A stretch of 64,000 nucleotides of DNA from an uncultured Alphaproteobacteria bacterium (lineage in GTDB: Bacteria > Pseudomonadota > Alphaproteobacteria > HIMB59 > GCA-002718135), in NCBI GenBank assembly GCA_902521315.1, contig CABYRH010000001.1, positions 124,001 through 188,000 of the forward strand, given 5' to 3'. Both the position numbers and the translations under genes were made by a program. The notes beneath the pieces are model-generated. The model was not told the DNA's origin. It did not search any database and was given only the letters and a program-made list of their open reading frames with translations. Positions 17,220-26,354 of this stretch are shown piece after piece; position 1 is the stretch's first letter, and the number at the start of each line of letters is the position of its first letter.

Positions 17220-17912
17220 TTAATACTTTTTATTTGGGTTTAAACCAGTAGGGATTTTTTTTCCATCAATAAGAAAATGAGGTGACTCTCCTAAATCAAC
17301 TAACTCTGGTCTACTATCTAAATAATTTTTAATATTATTAAGTTTTTCAAAATTATTAATAAATTTTTTTAGATTTGAAAAATTTGAGAAAATATTTTTA
17401 TCTAATATTAAGCACATTGAAAAATGATGATAGGCATTAAAATCACAGTAATAAGGATCATTGCCTATAAAAAAATTACCAGAACTACTTTGTAAAAGTT
17501 TTTCAAAATTATTTAAGGAGTTTGGCAAAATATCTTCTAAAAGTTTCTTTTTATTAGAATTATATTTTTCACCAAAAGTCATATTTATAGTCGGATTCAA
17601 AGGAAAAAACATTTCATGGGTTGATTCAAAGACAGCATCACAGTATGCCAATTGAAATTCATCGGAAGGTTTTGTTTTAGTTAAATTAGAGAGATATCGA
17701 ATTATTGTATTGCTTTGCCAAATATATTTATCTTCATTAATTATTAAAATTGGTAATCTATTAAAAATAATATCCTTTTTAACTTCTGCCCAGCTACTTC
17801 CGTAATGATCCCATACCATTTTGTATTCATAGGGAATATTTGCATAATGAAGCATCATCTGGGGAGCTTCACAAAGAGCTCTCATGTTGCCATATATAAG
17901 TTTCAAATCCAT
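17220..17912 (-). CDS. glutathione S-transferase family protein
   Basis: A 230-residue protein with an N-terminal thioredoxin-like domain (LKLIYGNMRALCEAPQMML; FNRLPILIIN carries the cis-Pro; IWQSNTIIRYL the Glu/Ser site that binds glutathione's gamma-glutamyl end) and an all-helical C-terminal domain. The N-terminus looks sigma-like. It would conjugate or bind glutathione in the cytoplasm; the target is unknown. It lies alone between the SulP gene and tRNA-Pro. Confidence 0.8.
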   Translation of the reverse strand: MDLKLIYGNMRALCEAPQMMLHYANIPYEYKMVWDHYGSSWAEVKKDIIFNRLPILIINEDKYIWQSNTIIRYLSNLTKTKPSDEFQLAYCDAVFESTHEMFFPLNPTINMTFGEKYNSNKKKLLEDILPNSLNNFEKLLQSSSGNFFIGNDPYYCDFNAYHHFSMCLILDKNIFSNFSNLKKFINNFEKLNNIKNYLDSRPELVDLGESPHFLIDGKKIPTGLNPNKKY

Positions 17913-17963
17913 TAAATTTTTACTAAAGCAAATATGATAAATTTAAAGAAGAAAATGAATTAA

Positions 17964-18040
17964 TGGTCGGGGAGAAAGGATTCGAACCTTCGACCCCCTG
18001 GTCCCAAACCAGGTGCGCTACCAGGCTGCGCTACTCCCCG
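17964..18040 (-). tRNA. tRNA-Pro (anticodon TGG)
   Basis: The minus strand gives a complete cloverleaf: acceptor CGGGGAG pairs with CTCCCCG (one offset mismatch at the T-arm side allowed), D arm TAGCGCAGCCTGGTAGCGC, anticodon loop TTTGGGA giving TGG, T-arm GGTTCGAATCC and an encoded CCA end. It reads CCN proline codons. Confidence 0.97.
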
Positions 18041-18116
18041 AAAAAATTTGTTATATTCATAAATAACCTAAAAACAATCTTTTATGTTTGTTTTCTAAAA
18101 TAATATTTATTATAAT

Positions 18117-18187
18117 TAAATTAGGGGTGCTTAAATGCTGAGATTTATACCCTTTTAACCTGATCTGGATAATGCCAGCGGAGGAAA
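18117..18187 (+). promoter_or_regulatory. TPP riboswitch (THI element)
   Basis: The thi-box consensus is clear: GGGGTGC, GCTGAGA, a P2-closing ACCC, then the highly conserved CCTGATCTGGATAATGCCAG and GCGGAGGAAA. The aptamer's 3' side includes the GAGGAAA ribosome-binding site one base before the thiB ATG, so ligand binding should hide the site and repress translation when thiamine pyrophosphate is high. The P1 stem next to it is short and AT-rich. It controls uptake genes, not biosynthesis. Confidence 0.97.
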
Positions 18188-18188
18188 C

Positions 18189-19172
18189 ATGAAAACTATA
18201 ATAATTTTTTTAACTACCTTATTTATTTCTTTCTCAATCTATGCAGAGAAACTAACCATTTATACATATGACTCTTTTGTATCAGAATGGGGTCCAGGAC
18301 CCATAATTGAAAAAATATTTGAAGAAAAACATAATGCGGATATAGAATTTGTTGCAGTAGAAAGTGCAGCAACATTATTGAATAAAGTTATTTTAGAAGG
18401 TGATACTTCCAAGGCAGACATAGTTTTAGGTCTTGATATGAATTTATTTGATTTGGCCGAACAATCTGAGCTTTTTACAACTCATAATATCAATGACATA
18501 AACAACTTAATTAATTTACCATTAAAATGGGAGAGTAATAAATTTGTTCCATATAATTATGGATACTTTTCTTTTGTGTATAATGAAGCAAATTTAGCAA
18601 CACCTCCAAAATCAATGGATGAGTTGATTAATTCTACTAATGCTAGAATTGTAATTCAAGACCCGAGAACCTCTACCCCTGGTTTAGGATTATTAACTTG
18701 GATGAAAGCATTATATGGAGATAAAGCTGGGGATGAATGGAAAAAATTAAATAAAAAAATTATTTCTGTTACCAAAGGATGGACAGATGCCTATTATAAT
18801 TTTTTTATGGCTGGAGAAGCTGACATGGTATTAAGTTATACTACATCTCCAGCAGCACATATAATGTTTGAAGAAAGGTATGATATTCTTGCTACAACTT
18901 TTGAAGAGGGAAATTATATAACAATTGAATTTGCAGGTATTTTAAATAATTCACAAAATAAAGATTTAGCAAATAAATTTCTTAACTTTATGTTATCAAA
19001 AGAATTTCAATCAGTCATACCATCAACAAATATTATGTACCCTGTTACAAATATAAAAGATTTACCAGAGGCATTTGATAAACTAGATGTTCCTAACTTT
19101 ATTCAAATGGATCCAAAAGAAATTAATAAGAATAAAGAAAAATGGATTGATGAGTGGCTTAATGCCTCGTAA
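18189..19172 (+). CDS. thiB: thiamine ABC transporter periplasmic binding protein
   Basis: A 327-residue binding protein with a signal peptide cleaved about after Ala19 (SIYAE) and the ThiB pattern LTIYTYDSFVSEWGPGP, ADIVLGLDMNLF and VLSYTTSPAAH. It binds thiamine or thiamine phosphates in the periplasm for the ThiP permease. A TPP riboswitch precedes it, which supports the substrate call strongly. Start chosen at the ATG whose ribosome site is the riboswitch's 3' end. Confidence 0.95.
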   Translation: MKTIIIFLTTLFISFSIYAEKLTIYTYDSFVSEWGPGPIIEKIFEEKHNADIEFVAVESAATLLNKVILEGDTSKADIVLGLDMNLFDLAEQSELFTTHNINDINNLINLPLKWESNKFVPYNYGYFSFVYNEANLATPPKSMDELINSTNARIVIQDPRTSTPGLGLLTWMKALYGDKAGDEWKKLNKKIISVTKGWTDAYYNFFMAGEADMVLSYTTSPAAHIMFEERYDILATTFEEGNYITIEFAGILNNSQNKDLANKFLNFMLSKEFQSVIPSTNIMYPVTNIKDLPEAFDKLDVPNFIQMDPKEINKNKEKWIDEWLNAS

Positions 19173-19177
19173 ATAAA

Positions 19178-20767
19178 TTGTATTATAAATATAATTATTC
19201 AGTATTGTTTATTTTTGGATTAATTATCCTATTACCTTTCATAGGTATTTTTTCAAAAATTAACTTTGATTTAGACAATATTTATAATTTTTTTCAAAAT
19301 TCATATACGCATCGTTTAATCTATTTTTCATTATATCAAGCTTTTCTTTCAGCATTATTAAGTTGTTTTTTAGCTATTCCATTCGCATTAGCATTAAATA
19401 GACATAAGAATTTAAAAATTATTAAATTTATCATTTCTCTTTGTGGTTTTTGCTTTGTCATACCAACAATCTTAATTGTGTTTGCAGTTATTAAACTCTT
19501 TGGAAATAATGGTTTTTATAACTCATATTTTAATTTGTACGAGAATTTTTCAATAGAGACAATTTTTGGAATAAAAGCAATTTTAATTGCCCATATACTT
19601 CTAAATACACCATTTGCGACTCGATTATTTTTTCAATCGTTAAATAGTATTCCTTTAAAATATTATGAAATATCTAGCTCTCTAAATATTACTTTTTTTG
19701 GCAATCTTCTAAAATTAGAGATGCCTTATATAAGACAAAATTTTTTTACTGTGTTCTCAATAATATTTTCTCTTTGTTTCTTAAGTTTTGCAATAGTAAT
19801 GGCGTTAGGAGGTGGACCTATGTATTCTACAATTGAGGTGGCAATTTATCAATATGCACTTTTTGAACTAAATTTTAATAAAGCAATATTACTAAGTTTT
19901 TTACAAATTTTTATCTGTTTATTTTTTTTATTTATTGGTTTTTACAAATTAAAAGGTTCAAATTTTTTTGAAATAGATCAAATTAATTTTATTCATCCTC
20001 ATAAAGAATACAAAGCTATAAAAATTATAGATTTTTTAACAATTGTATTTTTTTCGATATTTCTTTTTTCTCCAATACTTTCTGTAATTTATCATTTTAT
20101 AAATAATGGTATATATTTATCTTTAATTAATGAAAAATTTTTAGGATCTTTTTTTAACTCTATTATTATTTCAGTTACTACAGGAATAATTGTTTGTTTA
20201 TCTGGGTTTATAATTTCATCTATACTTGTAATAAATTATAAAAATATGATTTTTCAGCAATCAATTTTTTTAATAAGCTCTTCAATAATAATTATTTCTC
20301 CGATTATTTTTAGTCTTGGTTATTTTATTATATTAGGTGAATTAAGATATGTGCAATTTTTTAAATATTTTGTGATAGTTTTGATAAATTGTCTATTCTT
20401 ATTACCTTTTTCTATATTAATACTTTTTAATAACCTGAAAAATATTTTTTTAAATTTTGAAAATTTTCAGCAAACTTTCAGAATAAGCATAAGAAATTAT
20501 TTTATTATTTTACTCCCAATGATTAAGAAAAATATAATATTTGTTTTTGCATTTTCGACAGTTATTACTTTTGGTGATTTTACAATAATAGCATTTTTTA
20601 AAGATCAAAACTTTGATACCTTACCATCTTACTTATATAAATTGATTAGTGTCTATAAATTTAATGAAGCTTCTTTTGTTGCTGGTGTAATTTTAATACT
20701 AAGTATGATTATTTTTTTATTAATTGATAATTTAAATTACCAAGGTAAGTCAGCCATTAAAACGTGA
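19178..20767 (+). CDS. thiP: thiamine ABC transporter permease
   Basis: A 529-residue fused permease with two copies of the binding-protein-dependent transport domain, each with its own six-helix set, as in ThiP. EAA-type loop regions appear around KYYEISSSLNITFFGNLLKL and QTFRISIRNYFIILLP, both somewhat degenerate. The start is a TTG six bases after the thiB stop; no ATG occurs in the next 50 codons, and the first helix (VLFIFGLIILLPFIGIF) needs this start. Its end overlaps the convergent nhaD end by 31 bases. No thiQ gene follows. Confidence 0.92.
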   Translation: MYYKYNYSVLFIFGLIILLPFIGIFSKINFDLDNIYNFFQNSYTHRLIYFSLYQAFLSALLSCFLAIPFALALNRHKNLKIIKFIISLCGFCFVIPTILIVFAVIKLFGNNGFYNSYFNLYENFSIETIFGIKAILIAHILLNTPFATRLFFQSLNSIPLKYYEISSSLNITFFGNLLKLEMPYIRQNFFTVFSIIFSLCFLSFAIVMALGGGPMYSTIEVAIYQYALFELNFNKAILLSFLQIFICLFFLFIGFYKLKGSNFFEIDQINFIHPHKEYKAIKIIDFLTIVFFSIFLFSPILSVIYHFINNGIYLSLINEKFLGSFFNSIIISVTTGIIVCLSGFIISSILVINYKNMIFQQSIFLISSSIIIISPIIFSLGYFIILGELRYVQFFKYFVIVLINCLFLLPFSILILFNNLKNIFLNFENFQQTFRISIRNYFIILLPMIKKNIIFVFAFSTVITFGDFTIIAFFKDQNFDTLPSYLYKLISVYKFNEASFVAGVILILSMIIFLLIDNLNYQGKSAIKT

Positions 20768-22038
20768 AGATAAATACTTGCTACATAACCAATAAATATA
20801 ACTGGAGTCCATTTTAAATGTCCAAAGAACGTGTAATATCCTCTTGCTTGTCCCATAAGTGCTACACCTGCAGCTGAACCAATTGACAATAGGCTACCAC
20901 CCACTCCTGTTGTTAATGTAACTAGCAACCACTGATCAATTGACATTTCCGGTCTCATAGTAATTACAGCAAACATGACTGGTATATTATCTACGATAGC
21001 TGACAGAACACCTACTATAGAATTTGCCATTGTTGGGCCAAGACCAATATATAAGAATTCTGAAACAACAGTTAAGTAACCTATAAATCCTAAACCACCT
21101 ACACTTAAAATAACTCCAAAGAAGAATAATAAAGTGTCCCATTCAGCTCTTGAAACTTTTCTAAAGAAATCAAATTTTTCGTCTTCAACAGATGGATCAT
21201 GTGTAATTTGTAAATAAAAAGAATATAACCCAAGAAGACCAAGACCAAACATCATGCCAAGCATTGGAGGCAAGTGTAGAATATTATGGAAGTTTACAGC
21301 ACTAAAAATTGTAAGCAAACCTAAAAAGATAATTACTCGTCCGCCTCTTTTCATATATTCTCTATCAGAACTAATTTGTGGTTTTTCATTTGGAATAAAG
21401 AAATACATAACTGCTGCAGGAATTATGTAATTAACCACAGAAGGAAAAAATATTTTAAAAAATGTAAAAAATTCGACAATACCAGCCTGCCATACCATTA
21501 AGGTAGTTATATCTCCAAATGGACTAAAAGCACCACCTGCATTTGCTGCAACAACTATATTAATACAACCAATCGATATAAATTTTGTATTGCCTTTACC
21601 ACAGGCCATTACTACAGAGCACATGACTAGTGCAGTTGTTAAGTTATCAGCTATAGGAGATAAGAAAAAGGTAATTATACCTGTGAATATAAATAATTGT
21701 CTAAAGCTAAATCCCCTTGATGTTAATTGGTATCTGACTACATCAAAAACTTTTCTTTCTTCTAAAGCATTGATGTAAGTCATAGCAACGAGAAGAAATA
21801 GGAAAAGTTCTGCAAATTCTAAGATATTATGCTCTAAAGCATACTCAATTTCTTTGGCATATTGCTTATCAGAAGAAAAATGGAAAGCTATAATACCCCA
21901 TATCACAGCAGCTGAAATAATAACTGGTTTAGATTTTCTTAAATGGCTAAATTCTTCGGCCATTACAACAGCATATGCAAGAACAAATACAATAAGGCTT
22001 AAAATGCCTACATATGATGTTGTAAGATCTATTTCCAT
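20737..22038 (-). CDS. nhaD: sodium:proton antiporter NhaD
   Basis: A 433-residue membrane protein of the NhaD family with about 11-12 helices. Signature segments are LSPIADNLTTALVMCSV and AFSPFGDITTLMVWQAG, and the second half repeats IVDNIPVMFAVITM, all typical of the Na+/H+ antiporter fold. It would expel sodium using the proton gradient, complementing proteorhodopsin and H+-pyrophosphatase in the same window. It is coupled to the upstream hydrolase gene by a ten-base overlap. Confidence 0.92.
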   Translation of the reverse strand: MEIDLTTSYVGILSLIVFVLAYAVVMAEEFSHLRKSKPVIISAAVIWGIIAFHFSSDKQYAKEIEYALEHNILEFAELFLFLLVAMTYINALEERKVFDVVRYQLTSRGFSFRQLFIFTGIITFFLSPIADNLTTALVMCSVVMACGKGNTKFISIGCINIVVAANAGGAFSPFGDITTLMVWQAGIVEFFTFFKIFFPSVVNYIIPAAVMYFFIPNEKPQISSDREYMKRGGRVIIFLGLLTIFSAVNFHNILHLPPMLGMMFGLGLLGLYSFYLQITHDPSVEDEKFDFFRKVSRAEWDTLLFFFGVILSVGGLGFIGYLTVVSEFLYIGLGPTMANSIVGVLSAIVDNIPVMFAVITMRPEMSIDQWLLVTLTTGVGGSLLSIGSAAGVALMGQARGYYTFFGHLKWTPVIFIGYVASIYLHVLMADLPW

Positions 22039-22826
22039 AGTGTTAAATTAAAGCCAATTACGTCTTTTTCAATCCCGAAATCATATAGATTATTGTGTAT
22101 TGCTTCGTCAATAAAAACACTCTTTTTTATAACTTTTGCTTTATCATAAAGCCTAATACTGTGTTCATGCGGTACAATTTCATCCTTTTTTCCACTAATG
22201 ATGAGTAATGGCGAGGTTATTTTATCAATTTTACTGAAGTTATCGAATTTATCTTTAACTAAATATTTTGTTGGAAATATTTTATATCTTTTTTTTGCAA
22301 TATCATTGATAGATGTAAATGGCGCTTCTAAAACAATAGATAAAAATTCGTACTTTGTGCCCATTTCAACTGCAGCACCAGATCCGAGTGATTCTCCATA
22401 AATAACTAATTCTTTGAATTTAAATTCGGTATTATTTTTAATCCATTTTAATACTGCTTCTGCATCTTTATATAAATTTTTTTCTGTTGGATTTCCTTTG
22501 TTACCTCCAAAACCTCTCCAGGAAACTAAAAGTACGCTCCAATTTTTTTCGATATACCTCTGGATTCTGTAAGCTCTATCTCCGATATGAAAAGAATTAC
22601 CATGAAAATAGACTATTAAAGGAAGTGAATTATTCCCTTTATGATACCATGATAACAGCTTTAAGTTATCCTCAGTTTTAATATAAACTTCTTCTGTATT
22701 ATCCAAGTTATAATCCTTTGGTGCGCCTGGATGTCCTGATTTATTAAAAACAATGCGTCTTTGAAAGATATACAAGAGAAAACCTAAAAAAAAATATAGA
22801 AAAATTGCAGAAAAAATGTAATTCAT
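22029..22826 (-). CDS. alpha/beta hydrolase with N-terminal membrane anchor
   Basis: A 265-residue protein with a hydrophobic N-terminal helix (IFSAIFLYFFLGFLLYIF) that should hold it to the inner membrane, followed by an alpha/beta hydrolase domain. The nucleophile elbow is GESLGSG (Ser in G-E-S-L-G), the oxyanion segment is VYFHGNSFHIG, the acid is in SGKKDEIVP and the His in EAIHNNLYDFG. It resembles BEM46/FrsA-like hydrolases; substrate unknown. Start ATG at 22826 is 17 bases from the divergent Irr gene. Confidence 0.85.
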   Translation of the reverse strand: MNYIFSAIFLYFFLGFLLYIFQRRIVFNKSGHPGAPKDYNLDNTEEVYIKTEDNLKLLSWYHKGNNSLPLIVYFHGNSFHIGDRAYRIQRYIEKNWSVLLVSWRGFGGNKGNPTEKNLYKDAEAVLKWIKNNTEFKFKELVIYGESLGSGAAVEMGTKYEFLSIVLEAPFTSINDIAKKRYKIFPTKYLVKDKFDNFSKIDKITSPLLIISGKKDEIVPHEHSIRLYDKAKVIKKSVFIDEAIHNNLYDFGIEKDVIGFNLTLWK

Positions 22827-22842
22827 TACTTATTATAATATT

Positions 22843-23298
22843 ATGAGAATAGAAAACAAAGTAATTGATCCTCTAAGCCCTTACAGCCGCGCACTGAAAA
22901 AAATAGAGGAAAGTGGTATAAGACCTACAAAACAAAGAAGAATTTTAGCTAAATTAATTTTTGAAAAAGGTGACAGGCATATTTCTGCTGAAAATCTTTT
23001 TGATGAAGTAAAAAAAGAAGATAGAAAAATTTCTATGGCTACAATTTATAACACCTTAAAACAATTTACCTCATTAGGATTAATAAGAGAAATAGTAGTT
23101 GATCAAAATAAATCACTCTATTGTAATAATAATAAATCTCATTATCATTTGTATATTGAAGATGAAGGTAAGATTCATGATATACCTACAAAAAATATTA
23201 ATCTTGATATACCTTCTATTCCTGCTTGTCTCTCATTGCATAATATTGATGTTATTGTCAGAGTTAGATCTCTTAAAGAAGACCAAAAAAAGAATTAA
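22843..23298 (+). CDS. irr: Fur-family regulator, Irr type
   Basis: A 151-residue Fur-superfamily regulator closest to alphaproteobacterial Irr (iron response regulator that senses iron through haem). N-terminal winged-helix: GIRPTKQRRILAKLIFEKGDRHIS, with SMATIYNTLKQFTSLGLI as the recognition helix; then the short beta domain with the HYHLYIEDEG segment in the place of the metal/haem HxH motif. The N-terminal cysteine haem-regulatory motif known from Bradyrhizobium is absent, as in several other Irr proteins. Expected targets are haem and iron genes, none adjacent here. Confidence 0.85.
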   Translation: MRIENKVIDPLSPYSRALKKIEESGIRPTKQRRILAKLIFEKGDRHISAENLFDEVKKEDRKISMATIYNTLKQFTSLGLIREIVVDQNKSLYCNNNKSHYHLYIEDEGKIHDIPTKNINLDIPSIPACLSLHNIDVIVRVRSLKEDQKKN

Positions 23299-23304
23299 AT
23301 TGTT

Positions 23305-25254
23305 ATGCACAACATAAAGTTGTGGTCTCCAAATAATAAAAAAACAAATCTCCACAAGTTTATTAATCAACTAGATAAAAGTTTAAATATAAAAAATTAT
23401 GCAGACTTGCATAATTGGAGCATAAAACATAAAAATGAATTTTGGACTAATGTATGGGATTTCACAAATTTTGTTGGTGAAAAAAAAGGTAAAATTTTTA
23501 AATCAGCACCTGAGTTTACTAATAACAAATTTTTTGATGAATGTAAGATAAATTATGCTGAAAATTGTTTAACAAGAGATGATGATGATGATGCAATAAT
23601 ATTTCACTCTGAAAAAAAAATCAAAAGAAATTACTCTTGGAAAGAGCTTAAAAGTGCAGTTTTGAAATTTGCAAATTATTTAAAAAATAATAACATTGAA
23701 AAAAATGATAGGATAGCTGCTATACTTCCTAATATACCTGAAACTGTGATTTCATTTTTATCTTCAGCACAATTAGGTGCTATTTGGTCATCATGTTCAT
23801 CAGATTTTGGTAAAAAAGCAATTATAGATAGATTTAAACAAATTGAACCAAAAGTATTATTATTTTCAGATTATTATTTTTACAACAATAAAAAAGTTGA
23901 TACGACAAAGATTATAAAAGATGTTGTATATAATATCCCAAGTATAGAGAAAATTATTTTAATACCATATGAATTTAATGAAAAAGATTATCAATTAGAT
24001 TTTGAATACGATAATTTGTATAAGATTTTACAACAAGAAATTGCGTATAGTAAATTTGAAAAGTTTAATTTTAATCACCCACTGTATATTCTTTATTCGA
24101 GTGGAACTACTGGAGTACCAAAATGTATTGTTCACAGTTCTGGCGGAGCGCTAATACAACATAAAAAAGAACATGTACTACATTGTGATATTAATGAAAA
24201 AGATAGAGTTTTTTATTTCACTACTTGTGGGTGGATGATGTGGAATTGGTTAGTTTCTGCTTTGGCGTCAAAAGCAACAATAATTTTATATGATGGATCC
24301 CCTTTTATTCCCGATAATAAACATCTTTTTGAAATAGCAGAAGAAGAAAGCATTAATTTTTTTGGGACTGGTGCAAAATATTTAGATACTTTAAAAAATA
24401 ATAAAATTAAAATTAAAGAAAGTTTTAAATTAGATAGTTTAAATACCCTAGCTTCAACAGGATCTCCTTTGGTTAATGAATCATTTGAATACGTTTATGA
24501 AAACATCAAATCAAATATTCATCTTGAATCTATAAGTGGTGGTACTGATTTAGTTTCGTGTTTTGTTACCGGTAATCCGTTAATGGATGTCTATAGTGGT
24601 GAAATTCAATGTAAAGCTCTTGGAATGGATGTTGATGTATTTGATGAAAAGGGAAATTCAATTGAAAATCAAAAAGGAGAACTAGTATGTAAATCTTCTT
24701 TTCCATCAATGCCTTTATATTTTTGGAACGATCATGATAATAAAAAATATTTTAATTCTTATTTTAGTAAATATGAAAACATTTGGTATCATGGAGATTA
24801 TATTGAAAAAACTATAAATGGCGGTTATGTAATTTATGGCCGATCAGATGCAACTCTAAATTCAGGAGGAGTAAGAATAGGTACTGCAGAAATTTATAGA
24901 GTAATTGAAAATATTACAGAAGTTCAGGAAGCTGTTGCAGTGGAATATAAATTAAAAAATGATACACAAATTATATTATTTGTTGTCTTGAATAAAAATT
25001 TTGAATTTAATGAAAATTTAAGATCTAAAATAATAGATGAAATAAAAATTAATCTTTCTTACAAGCATATTCCCTCACAAATATATGCTATAAATGAAAT
25101 ACCAAGAACTAGAAGTGGTAAAATAGTTGAAATTTTAGTTAAAAAATTAATTAATGGTGAAAGTATTGAAAATGAAGAATCATTGGCTAATCCAGAATGT
25201 TTAAAAGAATTCGAATTAGTATATAAAAACTTAAAGAATAATTATGCCAAATAG
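23305..25254 (+). CDS. acetoacetate-CoA ligase
   Basis: A 649-residue adenylate-forming ligase of the acetoacetyl-CoA synthetase family. A3 loop YSSGTTGVPKCIVHSSGG, the A5-like region GTGAKYLDTLKN and ESISGGTDLVS, the hinge region YGRSDATLNSGGVRIG and the C-terminal catalytic Lys in IPRTRSGKIVE are visible. It activates acetoacetate to acetoacetyl-CoA with ATP, feeding ketone bodies or PHB-type carbon to thiolase. It follows irr by six bases and overlaps the quinone oxidoreductase gene by eleven. Confidence 0.93.
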   Translation: MHNIKLWSPNNKKTNLHKFINQLDKSLNIKNYADLHNWSIKHKNEFWTNVWDFTNFVGEKKGKIFKSAPEFTNNKFFDECKINYAENCLTRDDDDDAIIFHSEKKIKRNYSWKELKSAVLKFANYLKNNNIEKNDRIAAILPNIPETVISFLSSAQLGAIWSSCSSDFGKKAIIDRFKQIEPKVLLFSDYYFYNNKKVDTTKIIKDVVYNIPSIEKIILIPYEFNEKDYQLDFEYDNLYKILQQEIAYSKFEKFNFNHPLYILYSSGTTGVPKCIVHSSGGALIQHKKEHVLHCDINEKDRVFYFTTCGWMMWNWLVSALASKATIILYDGSPFIPDNKHLFEIAEEESINFFGTGAKYLDTLKNNKIKIKESFKLDSLNTLASTGSPLVNESFEYVYENIKSNIHLESISGGTDLVSCFVTGNPLMDVYSGEIQCKALGMDVDVFDEKGNSIENQKGELVCKSSFPSMPLYFWNDHDNKKYFNSYFSKYENIWYHGDYIEKTINGGYVIYGRSDATLNSGGVRIGTAEIYRVIENITEVQEAVAVEYKLKNDTQIILFVVLNKNFEFNENLRSKIIDEIKINLSYKHIPSQIYAINEIPRTRSGKIVEILVKKLINGESIENEESLANPECLKEFELVYKNLKNNYAK

Positions 25255-26230
25255 AGTTGTAGTCAGTAAGCTAGGTGGTCCAGAAGTTTTAAAATATGAA
25301 AACTATGACTTACCTAAAAATGTTAAAGAAAATATGGTTAGAATTAACCAAACTTCAATTGGTATTAACTACATCGATACGTATCATAGAACAGGCATAT
25401 ACCCGCTACCTGTAGAAATCCCTTTTTGTTTAGGAGTAGAAGCAGCAGGAGATGTTATACAAATTGGAGATAATGTATCAAACTTAAAAGTTGGTGATAG
25501 AGTAGCTTACTCCTTTAGCCCTCCAATTGGCGCTTATTGCGAAGTTAGAGATTTTGATGCCCAAAGAGTTGTAAAATTACCAGAATATATTTCAAATGAT
25601 GAAGCTGCTTCAATATTATTGCAGGGAATGACTGTAGAATACCTTTTTGAAAGATTGTACAAATTACAAAAAGATGAAGTTTTTTTATTTCATGCAGCTG
25701 CAGGAGGTGTTGGCTTAATTGCTAGTCAATGGGCCAAATCCATAGGAGCTAAAATGATTGGTACTGTTAGTACAGATGAAAAGGCATCTTTAGCAAAACA
25801 AAACGGATGCGAATTCACTGTTAATTATAAACAAAATGATGTTCATAGTAGTGTTTTAAAATTGACAAAAAATGAAGGAGTAAACGTTGTTTATGATGGA
25901 GTTGGTAAAGATACATTTGATATATCTTTAAAATGTCTAAAATTTAGAGGACTAATGGTATCTTTCGGACAATCATCTGGAATGGTAAATGATGTCAATC
26001 TTCATAGTACATTTAATCCTAAAAGTTTATATTATACTAGACCAACATTAATGCATTATATCCGTAATTCAGAAGAATTAATGAAGTGCAGTAACAAATT
26101 ATTTTCAAAAATTAAAAATAAAGAAATTAAGCCTAATATATTCAAAAAATTTAAATTATCTGAAGCTAGTCAGGCTCACGATTTAATTCAATCAAGGAAT
26201 TCGGTAGGGTCAATAATTCTATGCCCTTAA
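25244..26230 (+). CDS. NADPH:quinone reductase-like oxidoreductase
   Basis: A 328-residue zinc-independent medium-chain dehydrogenase of the quinone oxidoreductase (zeta-crystallin) type. The nucleotide fold HAAAGGVGLIASQWAK (about 149-164) and the N-terminal GroES-like domain (GGPEVLKYENYDLP) are clear; zinc-binding cysteines are absent, as in this subfamily. It reduces quinones or enones with NADPH. Its start overlaps the acetoacetyl-CoA ligase end by 11 bases, so the two are translated together, though I see no obvious biochemical link. Confidence 0.88.
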   Translation: MPNRVVVSKLGGPEVLKYENYDLPKNVKENMVRINQTSIGINYIDTYHRTGIYPLPVEIPFCLGVEAAGDVIQIGDNVSNLKVGDRVAYSFSPPIGAYCEVRDFDAQRVVKLPEYISNDEAASILLQGMTVEYLFERLYKLQKDEVFLFHAAAGGVGLIASQWAKSIGAKMIGTVSTDEKASLAKQNGCEFTVNYKQNDVHSSVLKLTKNEGVNVVYDGVGKDTFDISLKCLKFRGLMVSFGQSSGMVNDVNLHSTFNPKSLYYTRPTLMHYIRNSEELMKCSNKLFSKIKNKEIKPNIFKKFKLSEASQAHDLIQSRNSVGSIILCP

Positions 26231-26235
26231 ATTAG

Positions 26236-26310
26236 TGGCATCCCCTAGGAGAGTCGAACTCCTCTTTTCAGGATGAAAACCTGATGTCCTAACCGATAGA
26301 CGAAGGGGAC
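26236..26310 (-). tRNA. tRNA-Glu (anticodon TTC)
   Basis: The minus strand forms a cloverleaf with acceptor GTCCCCT pairing to AGGGGAT (a G-U pair at the end), D arm TCGTCTATCGGTTAGGAC, anticodon arm TCAGG-TTTTCAT-CCTGA giving TTC, T arm AGGAGTTCGACTCTCCT and encoded CCA. This is the standard bacterial tRNA-Glu and also the precursor of tetrapyrroles by the C5 route. Confidence 0.96.
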
Positions 26311-26354
26311 ACGTGATTGGTATATAGTAGATATTTTGATTTTTTTCAAATTAT

